A DNA stretch of 64,000 nt from Apostichopus japonicus (taxonomy: Eukaryota > Echinodermata > Holothuroidea > Aspidochirotida > Stichopodidae): positions 17,039,594-17,103,593 of the forward strand of contig NC_092563.1 of the NCBI RefSeq assembly GCF_037975245.1, given 5' to 3'. Positions 11,695 to 24,500 of the stretch are shown here, in pieces; the first letter of the stretch is position 1, and each line of letters begins with the position of its first letter. Position numbers and translations under genes: made by a program. The notes under the pieces were generated by a model. That model was not told where the DNA came from, ran no database searches, and saw only the letters and a program-made list of their open reading frames with translations.

Positions 11695-12222
11695 CAGTGG
11701 CATAGCTAGGGGGGGGGGGGGTCAAGGGAGGGCAGGTGCCACGGGCACCGGGTTTAGAGGGGGTGGAAATGGGAGAATGAGAATGAGAGTAAAAAGAAAT
11801 AAGCACTTTTTAGAAAAACATGACGAAATTGATGTATGTCGTCAGGCATGAATATTTTCCAGTTACTAATAAGAATCTGAACTGAATGTAGTTGTTTTTA
11901 TTAGCAAATTTATAGATCGTGATTTCTTTTCAGTCCATTTCGACTGTTTTTTTTAATTTTTTTATTCTGTTCCGTATTCTGTAATGTCTACATGTCACGG
12001 AAATTTCAGTATACAGTTCCAAGGCAGTATATTTTGAAAGGTGGAAATATCATAGGCTTAGGAGAACAATTTGATTTAGGGGGGGTGGCGCTGTAACGAC
12101 TTGCCCGAAAAATATAACCACAAATTTTCGCAACTTATTTTTTCTTTCAGTAGTGGAGGGGGCGGGGCAATTTTTTTTTAATCTCCTGCACCCGGGTGCC
12201 AAAACCTTTAGCTACGCCACTG
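11695..12222. mobile_element. hAT-like element downstream of INTS8 stop
   Basis: The ends CAGTGGCATAGCTA and (reversed) CAGTGGCGTAGCTA are flanked by a perfect 8-bp duplication ATCAGAAT (11687-11694 and 12223-12230), which fits nTnnnnAn. It lies 277 bp past the INTS8 stop codon. On the INTS8 strand it contains ATTAAA (12177-12182) and AATAAA (11961-11966 and 11897-11902), the nearest poly(A) hexamers I found after the stop. Confidence 0.92.
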
Positions 12223-12498
12223 ATCAGAATAGATCATTGGCTATCCCTGATTACATGACAAGCATTGGACTTGTTGGACATCCCACATCGACCGCGGATT
12301 TTAACCGGACATCCTATAGATCACCAGCTTGTCTGTCAACATACATCATCCAGCTCTCTGTGAAGTTCTTTCTTTCATGGTACATCCGACCACCAATGAT
12401 TACTATAGCAAAGTACATTCTATGCACCAAGCCAGGTATTACAGCTAATTCTCTCGAAATCACCCGTTTCAGGGCTTCATCCTCCATAAAATCGTCCT

Positions 12499-15400
12499 TC
12501 AGAGGTACTGTCTAGCAAGAGCCAAGAGGAACTTGGACTTTCTCCTCTGTGCAGCTGCCTGGAGTATCTGAGATGGGTTACAGCTATTCAACTCTGGATG
12601 ATTTAAGGCTCTCAACTGAAGAGGAGGAAGAGAGAGAAAAAAATTTGAATGATCGATCCATGGATCCATTCTATAGGGCAGAGAAGCTCTGAAAACCAGA
12701 TATTAAAAACTTAGAGGTTGTTTTACACACAGTAAAACAAACTTTTGAATCTGATATGTATTTTAATTGACATAAAAAGGCTGACTTTGGCAGAATTTTA
12801 GTCTTGATAAGTTTTAGTCCAAGAGAAAAAAAGAAGGTTAGCACCGTTTCCATAGCTATTGAAGTTGACAAGACTTTTGTGATATGCTGAAACTCTGGAA
12901 TGTTCCTTTAAGGCATCAGAGACGATGCCATTGGCTGCTCATTGCAGGCCTTAATATTAATGTTAATTCTCATTAACTTAGAGTTACTTTGGTGTCACTT
13001 TGACCAACCTAGTTGATGTTCAAACATAATTGAACATCCCTCAATCTGAGATGTTATTATTAGTGAGTCACTATACACCCAGTTAAATATTTTTTTTTTT
13101 TTAAATTGCATCTCTCAACTGATGTTATTTCTTTCTTTAATTTTCAAACCTTTTTGCATACGTCACTTGTTCCTACAAAAAGTTTTGCTATACTAGAGTA
13201 ACAGATAACATGTTGAAGATGTCTGGTCTTTGCAGTATGGAATGCAAAACATTGTAGTAAATTCAACACATAAATTTAACCATGCAAAACACCTTCATTT
13301 CTCGATTTGAACTGACGCCTAAGAAACAAGCAAATATGAAATCTGATTTTAACTGTTCAGGGTTCAAAGGGCAGTATTTGTTTGTTCTAGCAACATGCAG
13401 CAGGTAAACAATAGCACACAGTAGTAGCAGTGGAGGCATAACTCAGGGAACTTAGTGAGAGAGACTTTTTGCAAACAATGATAAATTATAAAGGCTCTTC
13501 GACAATGACATGTTCATCTCTTCATGCAATAAAATCTTCTGATTGTTTATGAATCATAAAAGCTTCCATTAAAAAAACAACTATGGGAAATATTTTTGGC
13601 AGAGAGTTCTTATCTCACAGGAATTATTTATGATTGTTGAGAGTAAGATAAGGTGGAGGGCTGGTAGAATATCAAGAAGGTCAGTGAAAATATTGCTTCA
13701 AATGAGGATTTTTTGTTTCTTTTTTTCAAGTCCCGCTAACCTTGGAATTTTTTGGGTTGAAAAAGTTGTAACAAGGTTTTAGCCTGCAATGAACAGTGTA
13801 TGATTACTAAAATGCATAGAATGATTGCGGCAGGGACTGAATAGCTAAATATAAAGCATTTTCTTTCAGTATATGTCATGAAAAGAGAGGTCCTAATTTA
13901 TCCAATACTTGAAAAATTTCAAGGATAAATAAATTCCTCCCCAAATATAAACCTTTGACTGTCAACGCTGGAGTAGGAACTCGACATAAAAAGTTACTAT
14001 TATTATATTAGCATTGCAAGATTTAAATTGTCAGAATTGTATTCTTATTCAAACATCTAAATCAGCAAGAGCCCAATATCATAAAGAACGTGTCCCAACA
14101 TGCATTTGAAGAGGAAATAAAATTTTAGCCCACACAGCACAAAAATGGGCCTGGAATTTTTTTGGGCCCTGATGGTCCCAAAAAAATTACTCCTACATGT
14201 ACCAGCTATTAACCAACAACTGTGTACCAAGCTTGGCTACAATCCGACTTCAGGTTGCGGAGTTATCGCAATGTAAAGATTTTTATGATTGACCCAATAA
14301 CCTCATTAATATTCATAAGGTCAGCTCCACCTTCTCACTATAATACATCTGCACAAGTATGACAAATATATATTTAAAAAAAATATATAAAAAAAATAAA
14401 ATAATAAAAAAATAATTAAAAAAAAACTTTGTCTTTTCTTTGATAACAAATCTTTTATCCCCCCAGGACCTCTCGAGAGGTCGATCAGGGGTTAAACTTC
14501 TTAACTACTTTGGCAAATTACAAATATCCATTACGCCGTTGTTGAGTTATCGCGTACCCAAGCAAGAGTCACAGATGCACACACACCCATGCCAACCTGA
14601 CTGCATACATTCCTTTGCTTCCAGCATGGAACCAAAAATAGATATCAACTTTTGTTCTCCCTCCTGGAGTGTTTGCTTGAACAGACAGCTAAAAATTAAC
14701 CTTTCCTTCTTCACTTTCTCCCCACGCCCATTCTTTTGATTTTCTTAAAGTGTGATACTATTCACGCTGTTAGAATAAAATCCAACTTTCAGTTTCAATT
14801 CATCTTCCATTTTGATATCTATCTGAAAAACAACATTCCCCAAAATCTCTTTTAGAACTCACGGCAACTTGTTTCTTTTCTTCTTCATTCCGTTTGTTGT
14901 GCATATCTGACAAAAGGAACTGAATTCAGGAAAATATTAAATGGATCTATAGACCTGACGACTTGCAATGAACGTTGCAATCTAGGTGAGGCTCAATATG
15001 AATTTATGTACAGATATGTAGCATTAAAAGCTTTATAAACGAAATAATCGAGTGGGCTTCACTGGTTTCCACGTTAGCTTTGAATAGCAGAAAATATTTC
15101 AGATCTATGAGTTAATCTGCCAAGAATTTATAGTCAAAATAAAATAAAACTGTTAGCAAACTGCTTATCCACTAAAGAGCCTGTGTAGGAGAATGTGTAA
15201 AAGTAAGTTGGCCTGACGTTTTGATCCTAGCAGGATCTTCTTCAAAGGCTAAATGACAAGTAACAGTAACAGAAGGGACAAAAACACGCACAGAATACAG
15301 ACAGGTTAAGAATTTATAGTGCTTGTTTTCATAGTGAAGTTTCTGAAATACATCTCTATACCATGATGCCTTCACAGACCACCCACTGTGACCCACTTCC

Positions 15401-15535
15401 TAGAAAAAAGGAAAGTTCAGCCAATCAACTTTGGTTACATTCAATCAAAGGGTATGTCATGGTTAATAGATCACAGGATTTTAGAGGTTGGGCTTTGAAC
15501 TGAATTTGTGGAATATTTTTTTTCTCTAATTTTCT

Positions 15536-15570
<35 letters not shown>

Positions 15571-18500
15571 CCTTTGAAGAAGATCCTGCTTGGATCGAAA
15601 CGTCAGGCCAACTTACTTTTACACATTCTCCTACACAGGCTCTCTAGTGCATAAGCAGTTTGCTAACAGTTTTATTTTATTTTCATTTTGCTCTCTAATT
15701 TTAAGCGTTACATTGTCTACCACTGGAAACTACCTTAATGTATAATAATTTTGATCTGTCATCAATCAAATTTGATTTGACCCATTATAGACCAAATTTC
15801 AAATTTTTCAAAGGATACAGACAAGATACTCCAAGATCGTGAGGTCCCAGAAAAACTGGTAGAGAGCGTCACCGCCATCATAGCTGGAAAATGAAACGTA
15901 GAATATGAAAGCACTAAAAATTACCGCCCAGCACTGTCTTAAAAAACGTGAATCGTGAATATTCAACATAAATTGAAAACAAAATTTAAAATGTAAATTG
16001 TTAGCAAAACTAGTACTTGTGTATGTGCTTAAAAAGCTACACAAGTGCCAACATTTGGCATCTGAGCACCTTCAAAAATCAAAATATTTCTCAAAGGGTA
16101 GGGGGACACTCCTAACCCTTAGACCCCTCCCCCAGGACTGCAATCAGTATACCCGGCACTCAGGAAATCCTGGGCACATCCCTGGTATATCAAGTCCAGA
16201 GTCAAGGACTTCATGACAAACAAAAGAAGAGAAATACAATGTAAAACCAAAATGAAGACCAACCACATCTTTTCCTGAAGAGCTTTGAAAGCGGTTGAAT
16301 GGTCAACGGACTCCAGAAACTGGCAGAGGACCGCGACTTGAGTGAAGCACTTCAGAGCCGAGCAGCATTTGATCATCTTCAACAGGATTTCTGCGCTTAC
16401 TGTCTCCTTGGTTACCGGCCTCTGGAAGTACCGCGTCGAAGCTGCTATCGACAGGAGGTAGTAACGAAGAGCTGCCACTGGTTGGCTGTTAGCTGCATTT
16501 AAAAATATTGAAAGAAAAGTCATTATTTTGGTGGTCATTAGTTTTAAAACATCGCTGAAAACATATTGATTTAGAATTGCCTTTGATGTTTGAACTGTAC
16601 AGTATTTTTGTATCACCATAGCTTTAATGTACTTTTCTATCCTATTATAGGTTTTATGGTGTATACCTTTTAGGCTATATTTTTCTACTACTTGCTTTTG
16701 AATGTTTCCTGTATTTTAAATGTTTCCTGTATATAAATTGTTTCAATTCCTGTAAAGCACTTCGAGCAGCATTGCTGATGAACGCACTATATAAGTACTA
16801 TTTTATTATTTTTTATTATTATTTCAATAAAAATTAATTTAAAAATGTTGCTCTACACCCGAATGAATACAGAGTTTGTTTTTGAATGAACAAAGCTACA
16901 GCCTCATAAATCAGACAGCTTGTTTTTTACTTAAATGACTCAATAAATAAGATGAAAATAATATTAAACTAATGAACATCAGCAGAAGAGATGATACGGC
17001 AAAGACTCACATAGTTCCATATCTGCTTTTGTCTTTAACCAGAATGTCTGGTCGGGATGGACTTGTAAGGAATGATTCAACGTTTTGGAGAGAACTGAGG
17101 AAATGGTTGATGCAGATAGATCCTGGGTGCTGAAATAAAAAAAATGACCGAAAAAATAAATAAATAAATAAATAAGGGCACGACTGACAGAAATGACAGT
17201 ATTTCATAAAATATCAAATGAATATTACAAGCATGATCATGGTTAAGGGGAAACCTAGCTCCTTCAAAGCAAAAATAAAGAAAACTTGATATAAATATTA
17301 TAAATATTTCATAACTTGATAATCTGAGTTGGCCAACTGATTTTAACTTCAACATGACATCTTTTTATAGTTAGACACAACAGTTACAACCAAATACTAC
17401 AAGTGCTGGCCAATTGTATTATATTGTGTCGTCTGATGAATAAAGAACCTCTAATCAAGAAATAAAAACAGACCAATCCAAAATAAGTTAATCCTAATCT
17501 ATTTGACGATCATATGCTTGTTTTACCTTGACACAAGTCTCGGCCAAATGCCGGTATGTTCCAAGGAGAGGCAGTTGGCTGGATCTTCCTTGACAATATT
17601 ATGGAATCTGGTCAAACAGGATAGAAGGATTGAAAGTACGATCCTACTCTTAAGTTGGAGGATGAAATTAAGTACTTCCATCCTGAAGAAGAAAAGAAGG
17701 CAAAGAAAAAAAACTGAGGTCGTGGAAGAAGACAGAAATTTTTGAAGCAATCAAGTTTTAGGAAGTATAAATCTTGTGGTTTTTGCCACATGATACAAAC
17801 TCTGGTTGTAATTGAAATGGTCCTGTATTAATATTAGAACAATTCCTTTCCTGGGTATGCTCAAAATATTACCCCTTATAAACTCTGATAATTATACTAA
17901 CCTATTAACCCTACCCTTGCACATGGAATAATTTAGAGTTTCGGAATTTATGAGGTTGATCGCATTATTTTTAGAAACTAGATAACATTTTTGAAATTTT
18001 AATGTTTTGATCAGAATTTTGCTCATTGATAACGAAAAACGTCTGCCACATTGCATATCAATCAAAATCACACTTTGTTTTAGGTCATTAAGGGTGGTTG
18101 ATTCTTGTTCTAGTCGAGAAACTTCGTTGGTCAAACTAAGCTTACAAAATAAATTTGTCTTTCCTTAAAATTTGCAGCCCTGTCCTTTAAATTAACAGAT
18201 TAGTAACATTATGAAAATATCTTGACTGTACTTCTAAAAATTTTCCCGTATTTTATAAAATTTCTGTAACTGGCATAAAAAGAACCACATTGCATATTGT
18301 CTGTGATACTGTCATAATTTGTTAATACCATTTATCATTATTCTTGAAAGCTGGTTATTACTGCTTCAAAAGTCTGATGTATGCAACCCACAGCCAAAGG
18401 TACAACTTAAAAACTCTTGAAAAAAACAAATACAATATCAGGGTTCAAAATACTGTAAATCTCTGTGGATAAATTGTTAACAATTGAGTAAAACTGACCA

Positions 18501-21500
18501 CAGAACAGTATTTAACACACAGCTTTCTGACAATGACAACTAAAAAAGCTTTGGTGTTTATACTTGATACAGGTACTTGATATTGGTACTATGTACACAG
18601 TGTAGGTATACTTAGTAGATAGCAGCCTTTCACATTTTAACAGGATGATTAATCATTACACTTTGTCAAACCATTTGCAACAGATAAGTGTTAAATAACC
18701 AACAGGCTCTCAAATCACTGCACATTTTGTATATAAAACTGACTAACTGAGAGCACTTTCATTATAAGTTGTCAATGTCATCAAGAACTGGAGTTATAGG
18801 ACCTCTTAACCACAGGAATTCTCAGTGGATTAAAAAAAATTATTTTGCTATTTATCAAGTTATCAAATGATAATTGAACTTAATATTACTCTCTGATCTT
18901 CTTGACTCTTGAAAATTTGTCTTTCTTAAAATTCATTGAGAACTTCCAAGTTGAACTAAATCAGTAATAAGCAACGCTCAGCTTTATAGCCCTCCATCTG
19001 ACATGTGAATACCAGTGTATGACTGGATATCACTGCTGTTGCATCTTTTTCCCATTTTATTTTTTTGGTACCTTATTACTCAGTAAAAGATACTAAATTT
19101 AGTAAACATGGACATCCTTTTAAATATCCTTCTTGTTCATCAAAAATTTCACATTATTGCATCATAGTAGACATTTCACTGATAGTGTTTCCTTGTGCCT
19201 GAAACATCCAAGACACAGGTACTGAATAAATATATTCTGCATTGATACTTTGACGTGACAGGGTTTGAAAAAAATATTTCTTTATAGTATGATGGCCTCA
19301 ATTCGACTGGAACACAAAATTAAAATTGTCTCACTTCGATAAAGAATTTTATCTTTTTATAATTCAGATGGGAACCTACCGTTATTTTATCCCCCTCAAC
19401 GCCCCAAGAAAAGAGAGAGTATTTTACGTACCGTTTTACAGAAGACACTTCATTGTGAGTGTTTCGCTTGACTGGAACACCTAAGAAGTCTCTCTTTGTC
19501 GTGTTTGAAAAGCTTAATATCTTCGTTAAGTGATCCCACAGTTCTGACGCCCCTTGTCTGCAGTGTGCTACGTTTGGTAAATTCTGAACAACTTCAACAA
19601 GTGAACTGCAGATCTGTTTCATTGTCAAATAACATAAAAAACATACGAAATGGTAACTGAAATAAGATAAAATAAGTTAGAACTGATAGCTTTTTATGTT
19701 TCCACCTCATTTCATTTCATTTGCATATAAGAATTTTATTAATTTGAGGGGGAAAAAAAAACGCCACTATAACAGCAATGCTAGTTAATTCTTTAAAGGG
19801 TGTGAAGACTCGCGCACAAAGAAACATCTCATGACGGTAATCCGACCTAGTTTCGAATGAGGTGTAACAGAAGTGTTAGACACCACCATCGACCCCAGAA
19901 AATACACACACAACTTGCTATCGCCAGTAATTAGACACTAGTGTTCAGTCAATACATACAGCTACGATCAATACCCACAACACAGTGTACATAGCAGCGA
20001 TGGACATCTCAGGTCTAGATAAAAGATAACATGGTATCACGTTTCATTACTGTCTGCATTTTGAAGCGACACGAACAAAACGTTTCTTGCAAGCCACGGA
20101 AAGTTAACTTTTTCAGAGCGCGGCACACGGTTTGGGGCGAGTCTTCAATGCCTTTAAGGTATTGTGTTTATCACAAAGCAGAGCAAAGCGATTGCTTGTT
20201 AGGGAAAGTCAAAGCATAGTTGAATTTTGGTAATCTGGATCTTAACATATAAAGGTAATATCAGTACACAATGTACACAATGTACACAATGAAAACAGAT
20301 TATGTGGATCTCTACTTTCCAGATCCCGAATTGGTTCTTGATTCCATAATCGACCATATCCTATTTATAGTATTTGTCGTGCACGTGGCAAAGTTTTTTG
20401 TCTTCACTAATTTTCATTTTCGCATCACAAAATATTGCGAGCACACAGACGAAGAACATGTTGATGCACTTTATGGTATCTTCAATGATTTTTTTAATTC
20501 TTTATCATTTACAGTTCACTATAAAATTACCACAACACAAAACATTTATTAGCAACTGACTTTTTTCCCTTTAGTATACAGATTGTCTCAGGTCTTGATT
20601 TGTCCAGATAATCCAGGTTTAAATGTATGATGGGACTAAAATTCATACAGTTGTAAATAATAAAGCTGTGTTAACTTAAAGTAACGACTGCAAGAGATCA
20701 TATTTAGTCCGAAAAAGAACTGCCGTTGGACTTTAAGCTACTGTGACTGCAAGGGTCATAAGTCAGACTTTGATTCAATCTAATGAATAACATCGCTTAA
20801 AATTACAAACAAAAAGAGGGTGACCAGGACTAAGACATTTCGGCAATCAGAAAGAATGTCATAAATTACATTTGTCTCAACAATTCTTCAACTTGTAAGG
20901 TTTTATTAACAGGAAAAAAAATTCAAAATGATTTGAATTTAAATCTACGCTTACTTTGAAAATAGGATCATGGTCACCCATTGTCCTTAGTAACTGCCAC
21001 TGTTGCATATTCATGATGTAAAGAGAACAAAGTCTTAAGATGGCTTCTCTTGGACGTATCTCACGATCTTTAAAAAGAGAGTAGAAGTAACAAGACTGTA
21101 ACAGTAGTTTTACGATCGATCTTACCAACCGAATTTCAGTCCTGACCTGGGATTCTTCCAATGCAAGTTTTTATTCTTCGGTTTAAGTGAATAAACAATC
21201 CAGAGATTTTTCATATTAATGGTAGACATGACAACCATGTTCGTAATGTTAAAAAATTCGGGGGCATGTGATAACTTTTTAATGTATTTTTTCTATTTAT
21301 TGAATTTTTAAATATATCTTTCTTTACGAGAAGACTCATATCATATACAAAGCCAGAGAAACTGACAGGTTTTAGACAAAGAATGCCTTGCTAGAATTTT
21401 TTTCTCAAACAAATCTCCAGAAACTTCCTGTGGATCTGAACAAATTCTTTAGAGAGGCCTATACTTAACAATATTGCTTGTTAGGGTATGTTTGGTGAGA

Positions 21501-24500
21501 AGAAAATAGATTTTATAACACCACCAGTTGCTTAAATAATACCTCATAAAGCATCAAATTCATTTCTCTTATATATATATAGAGATATAGATATATTTAT
21601 ATATATCTTTTTGCTGTTGTTTGTGTCAATAGCAGTCAACAAGTTTTTTTAACCAGTTGAAGAGGATGAGTCTTTACTCCTGAATACCTTCATTTGATGG
21701 AAACATCATGGAGACTGTCTTAATAGTTTGTCCTAATACGGTTATATTTTGAGTATTACACTTGGATGGTTTGGGGAAGTTTGGAAAACAAATTGCAAGA
21801 TCCTGCTCTAAAGACACGTTTATAGGTAGCAGTTAACTTCAAGACTAGATGCTGTTACTACTGTAGTGTTTCCGTGTTATTATACAACATATATTATATT
21901 AAACATTGTAATATCAGTAAAATATTTGATTTTTACCATTTTGAACACAGGCAGAGCAGGCCTGGATTCTCTTGACGGTCTCCTCCATTTTTCCGCCCAG
22001 GTACTTGTACCCAGAATCCTGTGCGTGGAGTAGATCGACGTAGAGCATCTCATTCACCAGCGCTCTCTGTAACTTACTCGAACACTCCTTCATAAGGTTA
22101 TGAGCTGCCTGCAGTAACCGCTTTGCAGATGTAAAATTCTGAGAACAGAGTAGAAAATAGTTTAGGCTTATAAAGAGAGCGTACCAGTTTTTATGATGCA
22201 CGCTCCTTCCTCTGGGGTTGTGAGCTGTTTGCAGGAACTGTTTTGCACAGGTGAGAGTGGACAGTGGACCCCAAGAAAATAGTTATCAAAGAGTATTTTT
22301 AATTTTAAACTTTAACACTTTTTTCCACAAGATTATCAATCTCCAACAGTATCCACTTGGCAAAATGTCAAGTATTGAGAAGAATGTCTAAGCAGAGACC
22401 CTTAAATTCTTGTCAACAGTACCCAGAGAATATGAGTGTTGCTGCGGAGACTGCTACCCCACTTTTTGTCAAACTGTTGCACGGCCAACAGCATGCATAT
22501 AGCAGAAATTAAAACATTTCATTAAACCTATTAAGATTTCAAACTCGCCTTATTATTTTGAATCGAAAATGAAGAAAAGAAGCACAAAATTGAATTTGAT
22601 ATTATACCTGCTGTGATTAGTGTCAAGTAAGCTAGTCTCTACACAAGACAAAATTATATTCCCTTATTAGTATTAAATAAAACAAACTGGAGAAACAAAA
22701 ACATTTAGTGTTAGTGTTGCCGTGGTTTAATGTTACAGTTTTAAGATAACATCTTTTTTTTTGTCATATCGAGAAAAACGCTTTGTGATACAAAATTTAG
22801 GATTATAATCAGAATGATAAGTTTCTTTGTTTCTTTCATTCTGTTCTTAACAGAACAAGGAGGATCAACCAGAACAAACGGCTACACATATTGTCAGCAG
22901 TGTTGAATTCAAGTAATTTCATCGAAGTATCGAGTACTTCTGAGTACTATGAGGTTCCTATCAACCCAGCACCAACATCCGAGTACTACTTTTTAAGGTT
23001 CCAAGCAGCGAGTCCTGAATGACGAGTATAAGTGCTTTAGCACTGGAGTATTTTTCATCGTAGGAGAGAAACTAGTACCTGCACAAGAGGACTTGATTAC
23101 TACTGGACTACCAAGTACTTTTGGAGTACTCCAACACACACTGGTAGTGTAGGTGGATTTAAATATCAGTTGTCTCTTTCGTACCGATAGATTTAAAATT
23201 CACTCAAATAAAGTCGTCAATATTTTACCTTGAGCTCCAGACAGTGCTGTGCTTTGACTAAGAGTAAGGTGATCATGTCCTGGCGTTTCTTGTTTCCCAA
23301 TCCATCGATGATGAAAGCATAACTTTTGTCGATGTGCCACTGTCACAAACAGGAAAATATATTCAATGTAGATCTACATTTTATCAATTTAATCCGCTTG
23401 TCCAAAAAAGAAAGAAAAGTGCTTAAAGAAAACAATTGGCCGAAGTCAAGTTCTCACCACTATTTTCCTGAGTGACAGCACACATAAGATACTGTACAGG
23501 TCTATGGGAGTAGCATATTATAATATTTGCTGATAATAAGCATTAACACAGGGCTTATGTTAGGTACGCCAATCACTCCGAATCTTTTGTCAATGTGCCA
23601 CTGTCACACAAAGGAAAATATATTAAATGTAGATCTAGTATTTCACAATTTAACCCCACTTGTGCAAAAATACATTGAAGAAATTCAATATCTCACCACT
23701 ACTTTCCTGAGTAACAGCACACATGAGATACTGTACAGGTCTATGGGATCAGCATGATAATATTTGCTGATAATTGAATAGTGATACAGGGAATGTGCCA
23801 CTTTTGGAAATCATGCAGATTCTTAGACTGATGATTGTTAACACACTTTATCATATGTTTGATCATTATATTCCTACCTTGCTATAAGCACTAGCGTATC
23901 TACCGGATGGAGTGACTTTGTGTAATCTTGTCAAAAGATCATCCAGTTCCGCAGGGTCATGTGATAAGATGAGACCAAGTGTCAGCTGACCAAGATAGAC
24001 TCCAACGTTGTCTAAAAAAAAATATAAAAAAAATAACAAGACTTCACACACAACATCTGTATTAGCAGGAAATGCTCCAACAAACTAAGGCAAATTTGAG
24101 TGCAGGTTATAACATTTACATAAATTACGATGATCAAGGTATATGTCGTTAAAATTAATGAGACGATAGACAAATACCATTATTGTAAATGAAGCAATGC
24201 TGTTGGGTCCTCTGTAGGCTCAGTAAAAGATGAATTTGTCAATAGTAATCCATTGTACGATAAACTTTGATGCAAAGTTAATTCCTTAAACAAACCTGCC
24301 CCTGCTGGTTTGCAAGTAGTCTGAATTTGTAAACACAATGATGGGTTTAGTAAATCTGGTTCTATAGGCAAATGTTTCAAAGGTAGAGCTCACCATGGAA
24401 ACATAATGATGTAGTGATGTGATGTAGTGAAGAGCAATAAGCCAAATATTTGTGTTATTCATTGGTGATACAATGCATAGTTCGACATTTTCTCACAAAA

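Noticed and set aside
17130-17180. AAATAAATAAATAAATAAG run
   Set aside because: A simple microsatellite upstream of INTS8 exon 17; it resembles stacked poly(A) signals but sits within the gene.
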